Source: Butyrivibrio sp. UBA3740 (GTDB taxonomy: Bacteria > Bacillota > Clostridia > Lachnospirales > Lachnospiraceae). Taken from it: 34,672 nt of DNA. Under the pieces are notes generated by a model. That model made no database searches. It had not been told where the DNA came from and saw only the letters and a program-made list of their open reading frames with translations. The translations under genes and the position numbers were made by a program. The DNA lies in assembly GCA_002372465.1 (NCBI GenBank), contig DFGW01000092.1:1-34672 (forward strand), written 5' to 3'. Position 1 is the first letter of the stretch. Each line of letters begins with the position of its first letter. Positions 8,897 to 15,933 of this stretch are shown here, one piece after another.

Positions 8897-9979
8897 ATGA
8901 ATTACAAGACCACAATCAATACAATACTTCATTTTCTTGTGCATAACGGATTCCTTTTTACGGTTTCCGTTATGGGCCTTGTTCATGCTACGCTTTTAAT
9001 GCTTTCGATGGTTGCGGATGTAAGACCGCTTGTGTTTTTTAATATCCTGAGCGTTATTGTTTATCTCTTTTGCGTACTATTATGCAGGGCAGACTATATT
9101 ATGCCGGTTTATATCAGCATACTTGCTGAGGTAACAGCTTATTCCGTGGTGTCAGTCTACGTTATTGGATGGAACAGCGGATCCTATAACTATCTGTTCT
9201 CTATAGTGCCCATAATCATTTATTTCGGGTGCTTTTTGTTTAAGGGCACAAAAAGGTGGCTGATAGTTATTTTGCTGGCCATGAACTTTACTCTTTTTGT
9301 AGTCATGTATCTTTTGTTCGCTGATGCTACGCCGGTTTATATTTTGCCCAGGACAATGATACAGGTCATGAGGATCTTTTCCACCTTCGTAATGTTCTTT
9401 TCCATAATCTTCTATAACACCATTTACATCTATTCCAGTGAGGTGGAGAGGAATACCCTTGAGCAGGCAAATGTACAGCTGACGGATGACGCCAATAGGG
9501 ATACACTGACGCATCTGCTTAACAGACGCGGCTTTATGCCTATGATTGACAGGCTTATGAGGCATGAAAAGTACACAGAGTTCTGTATTGCTTTTTGCGA
9601 TATCGATAATTTCAAGCGGATAAATGATACCTGCGGTCATGACTGCGGAGATGAGGTGCTAAGGCATATAGCAAAGCTCATCACAAGGGAACTCCCTGAC
9701 TGCAGCGTCTGCAGGTGGGGCGGTGAGGAAATCGTAATTTTGATGAAGGATTATGATATTGAAACCGGCAGGGAGAAGATGGAAGAGGTGCGGCAGATTA
9801 TTGAAAGCACACCTACAGTTTTTTTTAACAAACGTGTCAATAAGACTTTAACGATTGGTCTTGTGGAGTATAACAACAGTTTTCGTGAATCAGAGGACCT
9901 CATAAGGGTTGCGGATGAAAGAATGTACTACGGCAAGCAACACGGCAAGAATATTGTCGTCTATAAGGATTCCATCTGA
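8897..9979 (+). CDS. Membrane-bound diguanylate cyclase (GGDEF domain)
   Basis: The 360-residue protein has about five or six hydrophobic segments in residues 10-175, then a short coiled linker and a C-terminal GGDEF domain that makes cyclic di-GMP from GTP. Visible motifs are RDTLTHLLNRRGF at its start, CDIDNFKRINDTCGHDCGDE, and the active-site loop GGEEI near residue 275. The fifth loop residue is Ile rather than the usual Phe. The RxxD inhibitory site normally nine residues before the loop is absent (a CSVCRW context is seen instead), so product inhibition at that site is not expected. The protein ends with ADERMYYGKQHGKN, a usual GGDEF ending. It starts 5 nt after the giant protein gene and is very likely co-transcribed with it. 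Its membrane half may sense a small ligand. Confidence 0.93.
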   Translation: MNYKTTINTILHFLVHNGFLFTVSVMGLVHATLLMLSMVADVRPLVFFNILSVIVYLFCVLLCRADYIMPVYISILAEVTAYSVVSVYVIGWNSGSYNYLFSIVPIIIYFGCFLFKGTKRWLIVILLAMNFTLFVVMYLLFADATPVYILPRTMIQVMRIFSTFVMFFSIIFYNTIYIYSSEVERNTLEQANVQLTDDANRDTLTHLLNRRGFMPMIDRLMRHEKYTEFCIAFCDIDNFKRINDTCGHDCGDEVLRHIAKLITRELPDCSVCRWGGEEIVILMKDYDIETGREKMEEVRQIIESTPTVFFNKRVNKTLTIGLVEYNNSFRESEDLIRVADERMYYGKQHGKNIVVYKDSI

Positions 9980-10007
9980 AAGGGATTGATGGTGTGGAGG
10001 AGTTACG

Positions 10008-10850
10008 ATGGTAAGAATACTGTCAGACAGTACCTGTGATTTGTCAAAAGAACTTGTGGAAAAATATAATATAGGTATCATTCCACTGTTTGTAAGACTT
10101 GGGGAGAATGAATATCTTGATGGGGTTGATATTACTCCGGAGACTCTGTACAAGTGGTCTGATGAGAATGGGGAAACTCCTAAGACTGCTGCGCCGAGTA
10201 TCGAAGAAATAGGGAAGTTTTTTGATCCTGATTCTGATGATGAGTACGTTGTATTTACCATTTCTTCTTCCATGTCGGTGTGTTTCCATAATGTAAGGCT
10301 GACAGCGGAAACCATGCGCCTCTCTGACAGGGTACATGTAATTGATTCTGCAAACCTCTCTACCGGTATCGGGCTTCAGGTCATAAGGGCGGCAGAAATG
10401 GCAAAGGCAGGAAAGAGTGTTGACGAGATTGTGAGCGATATTAAAGCAATTAAGAGCAAGGTTCGTGCAAGCTTTGTTGTTGATACCCTTGTCTATCTTT
10501 ACAGGGGAGGGCGATGCTCCGGACTTGCTGCATTGTTTGGAACAGCTCTTAAGCTTCACCCGAGGATCACAGTAATGGAAGGAACCATGCATCCCGAGAA
10601 AAAATACCGCGGACAGAGCCATAAGTATGTCATGGACTATGTAAAAGACATGGAAATGGACCTTAAGAATGCCAGAAAAGAGAGGGTCTTCATTACACAT
10701 TCCGGATGTGATAAAGAGATAGTTGATGCTGTAAGAGACTATCTAAAGAGTCTGAATCATTTTGATGAGATACTGGAGACAAGGGCAGGATCCGTGGTCT
10801 CATCTCACTGCGGCCCCGGAACACTGGGTGTTTTATTTATCGCAGAATAA
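10008..10850 (+). CDS. DegV family fatty-acid-binding protein
   Basis: The 280-residue cytoplasmic protein opens with ILSDSTCDLSKEL and contains TAAPSIEE and FTISSSMSVCFHN, the landmarks of DegV/FakB proteins. Members bind a fatty acid and present it to the FakA kinase, although many clostridial paralogs have no proven partner. The usual SGTY segment reads SMSVC here, so ligand preference may differ. A good ribosome binding site (GGAGG) lies before ATG. It is 28 nt after the diguanylate cyclase and could be the last gene of that operon. No clear terminator hairpin follows before the metal-resistance promoter. Confidence 0.9.
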   Translation: MVRILSDSTCDLSKELVEKYNIGIIPLFVRLGENEYLDGVDITPETLYKWSDENGETPKTAAPSIEEIGKFFDPDSDDEYVVFTISSSMSVCFHNVRLTAETMRLSDRVHVIDSANLSTGIGLQVIRAAEMAKAGKSVDEIVSDIKAIKSKVRASFVVDTLVYLYRGGRCSGLAALFGTALKLHPRITVMEGTMHPEKKYRGQSHKYVMDYVKDMEMDLKNARKERVFITHSGCDKEIVDAVRDYLKSLNHFDEILETRAGSVVSSHCGPGTLGVLFIAE

Positions 10851-10877
10851 AAAGTCCTGCTTAGTTTGAAAAGGGTA

Positions 10878-10906
10878 TTGACATTTAAAATGCGGAGTAA
10901 TATATT
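10878..10906 (+). promoter_or_regulatory. Sigma-A-type promoter of the metal-resistance operon
   Basis: TTGACA at 10878-10883 and TATATT at 10901-10906 are separated by exactly 17 nt. The -35 box is a perfect match and the -10 box differs from TATAAT at one base. It lies 60 nt before the ArsR gene. Its -10 box is overlapped by the operator palindrome, so repressor binding should exclude RNA polymerase. Confidence 0.88.
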
Positions 10907-10936
10907 CAACATATGAACAGTTATTCATATGTTGAA
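10905..10936. promoter_or_regulatory. ArsR/SmtB-type operator (13-bp inverted repeat)
   Basis: TTCAACATATGAA at 10905-10917 and its exact reverse complement at 10924-10936 flank a 6-nt spacer. The core ATATGAAC...TTCATAT resembles the 12-2-12 operators known for SmtB, CzrA and CadC. It overlaps the end of the -10 box and the expected transcription start. This supports autorepression relieved by metal. Confidence 0.87.
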
Positions 10937-10966
10937 ATGTTTAAGCGTCAGTGAAAGGAAGAGCAT

Positions 10967-11326
10967 ATGTCACTAAATGATGTTGAGCACTGTGATATAG
11001 TCCATAAACACAGCAATGTGGTGCTGAAGGTACATAAGGGAATGCCTGATGAGGACACCTTATATGACCTGGCAGAGCTTTTTAAGGTATTTGGAGATTC
11101 TACAAGGATCCGTATACTGTTTGCCTTATTTGAGCAGGAGATGTGCGTCTGTGATATAGCCGACAGTCTTGATATGACTCAGTCAGCCATATCCCATCAG
11201 CTAAAGATCCTTAAGCAGAGCAAGCTCGTTGGGAACCGCCGGGAGGGCAAGCAGATAATATACTTCCTGGCAGATGATCACGTAAGGACCATCATTGATC
11301 AGGGTATTAACCACATAGAAGAGTAA
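10967..11326 (+). CDS. ArsR/SmtB-family metal-sensing repressor (CadC/CzrA-like)
   Basis: The 119-residue winged-helix repressor should release DNA when it binds Zn, Cd or Pb. The recognition helix region is MTQSAISHQLKILKQSKLV. Two metal sites can be seen. The first is the alpha3N type, with Cys60 and Cys62 in EMCVCDI and Cys9 in the N-terminal arm. The second is an alpha5 type with Asp103, His105, His116 and Glu119, the same ligand set and spacing known for SmtB. Having both resembles cyanobacterial and staphylococcal sensors. It has its own promoter and operator upstream, and the metal-binding domain and metal ATPase genes follow it. The start at 10967 has GGAAGAG just upstream. Confidence 0.93.
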   Translation: MSLNDVEHCDIVHKHSNVVLKVHKGMPDEDTLYDLAELFKVFGDSTRIRILFALFEQEMCVCDIADSLDMTQSAISHQLKILKQSKLVGNRREGKQIIYFLADDHVRTIIDQGINHIEE

Positions 11327-11393
11327 TGACAGATCCGGGCAAAGTGTAGCCCACCACAATATTTATAGCTCATAGGAGCGGAAAGGTGTAATT

Positions 11394-11606
11394 ATGAAAA
11401 AGACATTTAAGTGTGAGGTTGATTGCGCAAACTGTGCAGCAAAGATGGAAGAGGCTGTAAAGAAGATCGATGGCGTTGTAAGTGCAAGAGTTAATTTCAT
11501 GACTCAGAAGTTTACTCTTGAGGCAGCAGATGAAGTATTTGACCAGGTGTTTGACAGCGCAGTAAAGGCCTGCAAGAAGGTTGAACCGGACTGTGACATT
11601 GAGTGA
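11394..11606 (+). CDS. Stand-alone heavy-metal-associated (HMA) domain protein
   Basis: The 70-residue ferredoxin-like domain has the metal motif DCANCAAKME at residues 10-19, where two Cys bind a soft metal. Asp before the first Cys is the form found in Zn/Cd/Pb exporters rather than Cu ones. In most CadA/ZntA pumps this domain is the N-terminus of the ATPase. Here it is separate and the ATPase downstream has none, so this protein is likely its metal donor or regulatory domain in trans. The ribosome binding site is GGAAAGGTG. The stop codon lies inside the left end of the structured element that fills the next gap, so the last residues may have been reshaped by that element. Confidence 0.9.
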   Translation: MKKTFKCEVDCANCAAKMEEAVKKIDGVVSARVNFMTQKFTLEAADEVFDQVFDSAVKACKKVEPDCDIE

Positions 11607-11620
11607 TATAAGGATTCAAA

Positions 11621-11658
11621 GTCTTGCAATTTTGTGCTTGCACAGAAAATTGCAAGAC
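11621..11658. repeat. Long perfect hairpin after the HMA gene
   Basis: GTCTTGCAATTTT (11621-11633) pairs perfectly with AAAATTGCAAGAC (11646-11658). The inside also pairs, as GTGC/GCAC closed by a TT turn with an AG bulge. Outside, TCAA and TTGA add four more pairs after one mismatch. No T-run follows, so it is not a standard intrinsic terminator. It could stabilise the 3' end of the upstream message, as processing hairpins do. Confidence 0.7.
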
Positions 11659-11681
11659 CTTGAAGACTGAACATACATGAG

Positions 11682-11760
11682 GAAGTAGGCATATGTGCCG
11701 GATTCCGAATGTATGTAGCCTTGCGGGAATGAAATGGAGCAAGGCGTATATCACTCATTA
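11682..11760 (+). repeat. 79-bp direct repeat, copy 1
   Basis: The 79 bases are identical to 11778-11856, giving a 96-bp period with a 17-bp spacer. Each copy contains two small hairpins, GGCA-TATG-TGCC (11688-11699) and GCCTTGC/GCAAGGC (11718-11745). Copy 1 can also form ACATACAT (11671-11678) with ATGTATGT (11709-11716). Complete identity implies a recent duplication or strong constraint. Confidence 0.95.
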
Positions 11761-11777
11761 CATCATATGAATTTACA

Positions 11778-11856
11778 GAAGTAGGCATATGTGCCGGATT
11801 CCGAATGTATGTAGCCTTGCGGGAATGAAATGGAGCAAGGCGTATATCACTCATTA
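11778..11856 (+). repeat. 79-bp direct repeat, copy 2
   Basis: This is the exact second copy of 11682-11760. It ends 31 bp before the ATPase start codon, just upstream of its ribosome binding site (AGAGGT at 11875-11880), so any RNA structure it forms lies in the ATPase leader. The 17-bp spacer before it contains CATATGAA (11764-11771), one half-site of the upstream ArsR operator. Confidence 0.95.
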
Positions 11857-11887
11857 TATTATTGATGTGTTTGCAGAGGTATAATAC

Positions 11888-13783
11888 ATGACCAAGAAAC
11901 AGAAAAAGACCCGTAACAGAATACTCATTGTACTGGCGATGTTCGTCATTCTTTTAATCCTTGATAAGACCGGCGTTATGGACCCGCTGCCCTGGTTTGT
12001 CAAAGGTTTGATATATCTTGTTCCCTACGGAATAATCGGATATGACGTCATCAGAAAGGCAGTTATCAACATCAGCCACGGACAGGTCTTTGATGAGAAT
12101 TTTCTTATGATGATAGCTACCTTTGGTGCCTTCGGAATAGGAGAGTATTCCGAGGCGCTGGCAGTAATGCTTTTTTACCAGGTGGGTGAGCTGTTTCAGA
12201 GTTACGCTGTTGGAAAGAGTCGTGCATCTATAACAGAGCTTATGAGCATTGCCCCTGACTTTGCCAATCTTGTTGGAGAGGATGGACAGGTAAGTGAAGT
12301 CGATCCTGAGGAGGTAAGTGTTGGAGACCTTATACTGGTAAGAGCCGGTGAGAAGATCCCGGTGGATGGTACTGTTATTGAAGGCGAGTCCTTTGTTGAT
12401 ACTGCAGCCCTTACAGGCGAATCTGTTCCCAGAAGGGCATCCGAGGGAGATCAGGTGATCAGTGGCTGTGTAAATGGCTCAGGACTGCTTAAGATCAGAG
12501 TGGATAAGGCTTATGAAGACTCCACAGTTGCCAGGATCCTTGACCTGGTGGAGAACGCCAGCAACAAGAAGTCCAGAATGGAGAATTTCATCACCAGATT
12601 TGCAAGATACTATACTCCGGTAGTTACCATAGGAGCAGTACTTCTTGCAGTGATTCCACCGCTTTGTGGACAGCTTCAGTTTTCTGACAGTATCAGAAGA
12701 GCATGTATATTCCTTATTGTTTCATGTCCATGTGCTTTAGTGATTTCCGTTCCTCTTGGATTCTTCGGAGGAATAGGGGCATCTTCCAAGAAGGGAGTCC
12801 TTGTTAAGGGCAGCAACTTCTTAGAGGCAGTGGCACAGGTTGATACAGTTGTTTTTGATAAAACCGGAACCATTACAAAGGGTGAATTTAAGGTAAGCGA
12901 GATCGTTCCTTCAACTTCAGCAGATATTTCCAAGGATCAGCTCCTGGCCCTGGCTGCTTACGGTGAGATGTATTCCAATCACCCCATCGCCAGATCGATC
13001 CTTGCCTGTTACGCAGAGCGCAATAACGGGGAAAAGCCTGATCCATCCCATGTTGATGAGTCCAAGACCAAGGAGATAGCAGGAAACGGTATCAGTACTG
13101 TTCTGGATGGAAAAGAGCTTCTTGTTGGTAACGACAAGCTCATTAAAGTACCTGCGTCCATAGGTCTTTTGGATGAGGCAGCAGGCACAGTTGTATATGT
13201 ATCCTATGACGGATTCTATGCAGGAAGCATAGTCATAGCAGATGCAATAAAAGACGGGATTAAAGAGGGCATTACAGCTTTGTATGACCTTGGCGTTAAG
13301 AGAGCAGTCATGCTGACGGGCGACAATGAAGCTATTGCTCAGCACGTGGCAGACCGGGTGGGCATAAATGATGTTAAGGCCGGCCTCCTTCCTGAAGGTA
13401 AGGTTGATGCAGTTGAAAAAATGCTTTCAAAAGACGATAATGGTAACAAGCTTGCGTTTGTTGGCGACGGTATCAATGATGCTCCGGTACTCATGAGAGC
13501 TGATGTCGGAATCGCCATGGGATCTATGGGATCTGATGCTGCGATTGAGGCAGCAGATATTGTCATCATGGATGACGATGTAAGGAAGATATCCTCAGTT
13601 ATGAAGATCGCCCGCAAGACAGTACGAATTGTTAAAGAGAACATTGTCTTTGCGCTTTCAGTTAAGGTCATCATCCTGATCCTGGGAGCCCTGGGACTTA
13701 CTACCATGTGGCTTGCAGTATTTGGAGATGTCGGAGTAGCAGTAATCGCAATACTAAACTCCATGAGGGCGATGAAAGACTAA
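11888..13783 (+). CDS. cadA: Zn/Cd/Pb-exporting P1B-type ATPase without N-terminal HMA domain
   Basis: The 631-residue membrane pump exports divalent soft metals using ATP. Visible motifs are the TGES actuator loop, the metal-binding CPC in SCPCALVISVP (about 279-282), phosphorylation motif DKTGT (about 325), HP in SNHPIARS, TGDN, and GDGINDAP (about 525). The CPC context and the last membrane segment with FGDVGVAVIAILNSMR indicate the P1B-2 (Zn/Cd/Pb) group rather than copper pumps. The first two membrane helices are present from residue about 13, and no HMA domain precedes them. That domain is supplied by the small gene upstream. Together with the ArsR gene it forms a metal-resistance operon, interrupted by the repeat element just before this gene. 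Confidence 0.95.
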   Translation: MTKKQKKTRNRILIVLAMFVILLILDKTGVMDPLPWFVKGLIYLVPYGIIGYDVIRKAVINISHGQVFDENFLMMIATFGAFGIGEYSEALAVMLFYQVGELFQSYAVGKSRASITELMSIAPDFANLVGEDGQVSEVDPEEVSVGDLILVRAGEKIPVDGTVIEGESFVDTAALTGESVPRRASEGDQVISGCVNGSGLLKIRVDKAYEDSTVARILDLVENASNKKSRMENFITRFARYYTPVVTIGAVLLAVIPPLCGQLQFSDSIRRACIFLIVSCPCALVISVPLGFFGGIGASSKKGVLVKGSNFLEAVAQVDTVVFDKTGTITKGEFKVSEIVPSTSADISKDQLLALAAYGEMYSNHPIARSILACYAERNNGEKPDPSHVDESKTKEIAGNGISTVLDGKELLVGNDKLIKVPASIGLLDEAAGTVVYVSYDGFYAGSIVIADAIKDGIKEGITALYDLGVKRAVMLTGDNEAIAQHVADRVGINDVKAGLLPEGKVDAVEKMLSKDDNGNKLAFVGDGINDAPVLMRADVGIAMGSMGSDAAIEAADIVIMDDDVRKISSVMKIARKTVRIVKENIVFALSVKVIILILGALGLTTMWLAVFGDVGVAVIAILNSMRAMKD

Positions 13784-13806
13784 GCCTTTTTTGGAGGTAA
13801 ATAGAT

Positions 13807-15870
13807 ATGCCAAGAGCAGAACTTTACGTTGGAGAGCTTTTGATGAAGATGGTCGCCAGACAGACCGGCGAGATCAGTAAGGTGGACTTTTCACCTCAGA
13901 AACCGGCCTTCATCCCGCTTTCCTTCCCTGATGAACAGTTTCTGGAGAGGACATCACCGGAGGCGCAGGGCGTAAGCTCTGCTTTTTTTACTGACCTTAT
14001 CAGGGACCTGGATGCAGACAGGGAATGTAAGATGCACAAGTTCATGGCCCTTCGGCACGGGAAGGTCATTGCCGAGTGCGCCTTTGAGCCCTTCGATATG
14101 GATATGTGGCATGTGACCTATTCTATGTGTAAGAGCATAACGGGGATGGCCATCGGGATTCTTATGGGAGAAGGAAAGCTTACCCTGGATGACAGACTGG
14201 GGGATATATTTGCGCCAAGGATGGGACCCTTTAGTCTTTTCAGGAAGAGCATAACAGTCAGGAATCTCCTCAATATGTCCAGTGGCGTTGATTTCAATGA
14301 GGCCGGGGCTATCAGCGGTAATGACTGGAGAAAGAGCTTTTTGGATGCTTCCTTCAAGTTTGATCCGGGCTCAAAATTTGAATACAACAGCATGAACACA
14401 TATATGCTGTCAGCTATAGTAACTGAGATAACCGGTCAGTCTTTGTTTGAGTTTTGCAAAGAGCGGATCTTTGACCCTATGGGAATCAAAAGAGTCTTCT
14501 GGGAGAGCTGTCCTCAGAGCATTACCAAAGGCGGATGGGGAATGTTCATGAGGATAGAGGATATGGCTAAAATGGGCCAGCTCTATCTTCAAAAAGGCAA
14601 GTGGAAGGGGCAGCAGATAGTTCCGGAGGAATGGGTCACAGAGTCCACCTCCTGGCAGATAGAGACAGGAAGCGATGATAATCCTCACTATGGATACCAG
14701 CTCTGGATAAATGATGACAGACCGGGATCTTTTGCATATAACGGGATGATGGGACAGAATGTCTTTGTTTATCCTGATATAGATATGGTGATTGTAACCA
14801 ATGCCGGAAATGCTGACGTTTTCCAGACCAGCAGCATGGCTATTAAGATCCGGGAGCGGATGAAGAACGACATTGTTGTTTCCGATGAGCCTCTGCCTGA
14901 GGATTTCATGGCACTTACGGAGCTTAAGGCAATCTGTAAGTCTGTCAGCGGCAGAACTTCCGACTTTCCGGTCATAGCAGGTGGAGGCTGGAAGAACAGG
15001 ACGGTTAAGATGAGCACCGGCTCATCCAGAAATAAAAGTATAAGGTTTGCAGGAAAGAGAACAGATTTTAAATCAGCGGTTAATTCCTACAACATAAGAA
15101 ATGAGAATCAGCTCATCCAAAGATGGTTCACCAAGCTTGACGGGAAGATATACGACCTGGATACTTCGGGAATAGGTCTTTGCCCTATCATGATGCAGGT
15201 GGTTCACAACAACTTCACCGATGGAATGAAAAAGATCGGCTTCAGGCGAACCGGCGAGAATGCTTTTTATATTGATATCTATGAAGGAGATGTGATCTAC
15301 AGATTAAGGTGTGGATTTGGTGGTAAGAGATATATCAGCGACATCAATTTCCACAGTGAGAACTACAAGGTATCCCTTGACTCAACGGTTACAAGAGATG
15401 AGTACAATCGCCTGACCATAAGGAACGATATTTACTTTCTGGAAGAGGCCTGCATGAGAACCTTCAATATTTATTTCTTGGATGATGCTGTGGACCGTGT
15501 GGACAGGAAAGGGACTTTTATCTATCCTTCGCTGCCCGGAAAGATAGAGATAAGACTCTTTGAAACTCCCGGTATGGACATGCTAAGGGATACCCTCAAA
15601 AACTTCAACGTAGAAGGACTTGGCTGGGAGTCAGCCATTGTATCAAGGTTTCTTAAGGGTGGCATGAAGGAAGCTGTCCAGCATGCAGTCAACAATACAG
15701 TGGAGCCTGTGATCTACGGACGCCTTGAGACTGCCGTGGAACTTCTTGGACTGGAGGAAGCTGTAGCCCCTGATGAAGCAGATGAAACCTTGATGGCAGA
15801 AGAAGCTGCAACAGGTAATGAAGCTGAGGCAGGTACTGCTCCTGCAGAGGGTGATGAATACAGATTGTGA
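13807..15870 (+). CDS. Serine hydrolase of the beta-lactamase/EstB fold with an uncharacterised C-terminal half
   Basis: The 687-residue protein has an N-terminal class-C beta-lactamase-like domain at about 50-380. The nucleophile motif is SMCK (Ser106, Lys109), and the second catalytic motif is Tyr193 in FEYNSMNTYML. A later HYGYQLWINDD region is in the usual third-motif area. Such domains act as esterases, amide hydrolases or peptidases. The C-terminal portion (about 400-650), with beta-rich segments such as YRLRCGFGGKRYISDINF, is not recognised by me. The tail is rich in Glu and Ala. No signal peptide is seen, so it should be cytoplasmic, which is unusual for penicillin-binding relatives. 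It follows cadA by 23 nt with a strong GGAGG site, so it may be read through from the metal operon. Confidence 0.85.
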   Translation: MPRAELYVGELLMKMVARQTGEISKVDFSPQKPAFIPLSFPDEQFLERTSPEAQGVSSAFFTDLIRDLDADRECKMHKFMALRHGKVIAECAFEPFDMDMWHVTYSMCKSITGMAIGILMGEGKLTLDDRLGDIFAPRMGPFSLFRKSITVRNLLNMSSGVDFNEAGAISGNDWRKSFLDASFKFDPGSKFEYNSMNTYMLSAIVTEITGQSLFEFCKERIFDPMGIKRVFWESCPQSITKGGWGMFMRIEDMAKMGQLYLQKGKWKGQQIVPEEWVTESTSWQIETGSDDNPHYGYQLWINDDRPGSFAYNGMMGQNVFVYPDIDMVIVTNAGNADVFQTSSMAIKIRERMKNDIVVSDEPLPEDFMALTELKAICKSVSGRTSDFPVIAGGGWKNRTVKMSTGSSRNKSIRFAGKRTDFKSAVNSYNIRNENQLIQRWFTKLDGKIYDLDTSGIGLCPIMMQVVHNNFTDGMKKIGFRRTGENAFYIDIYEGDVIYRLRCGFGGKRYISDINFHSENYKVSLDSTVTRDEYNRLTIRNDIYFLEEACMRTFNIYFLDDAVDRVDRKGTFIYPSLPGKIEIRLFETPGMDMLRDTLKNFNVEGLGWESAIVSRFLKGGMKEAVQHAVNNTVEPVIYGRLETAVELLGLEEAVAPDEADETLMAEEAATGNEAEAGTAPAEGDEYRL

Positions 15871-15933
15871 GGGGTGTGCAAATGAGGTATCATGATATAA
15901 GTGGATTATCCACAGAAAAGGAGGCATTTACTT

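Larger units (their letters stand above)
11600..11853. repeat. Structured MITE-like element with terminal inverted repeats
   Basis: TGAGTGATATA at 11600-11610 is matched by its exact reverse complement TATATCACTCA at 11747-11757 and again at 11843-11853. Inside are a long hairpin (11621-11658) and two identical 79-bp direct repeats. The unit could be about 158 bp (11600-11757) with a later 96-bp internal duplication, or 254 bp as a whole. It holds no coding capacity I believe in. It may be a small non-autonomous mobile element or a structured RNA leader for the ATPase gene. The sequence alone does not decide between these. Confidence 0.6.

Noticed and set aside
11621..11658. Intrinsic terminator after the HMA gene
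   Set aside because: The stem is long and stable but no T-run follows on either strand, and the downstream ATPase gene has no promoter of its own that I could see.
11504..11854. Reverse-strand frame with a 32-residue tandem repeat over the 79-bp repeats
   Set aside because: The 96-bp period keeps any frame open across both copies. There is no ribosome binding site, and the frame overlaps the HMA gene antisense, so it is a by-product of the DNA repeat.
11682..11856. CRISPR-like repeat-spacer-repeat
   Set aside because: Only two units, a 79-bp repeat with a 17-bp spacer and no cas genes; the sizes do not fit a CRISPR array.
15906..15914. Perfect DnaA-box consensus TTATCCACA upstream of punA
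   Set aside because: A single such 9-mer is expected by chance in a window this size; there is no cluster, no AT-rich unwinding region and no origin genes nearby.
15901..15933. GTG start for purine nucleoside phosphorylase at 15901
   Set aside because: The added residues include the AGGAGG ribosome binding site and family similarity begins after the ATG at 15934.
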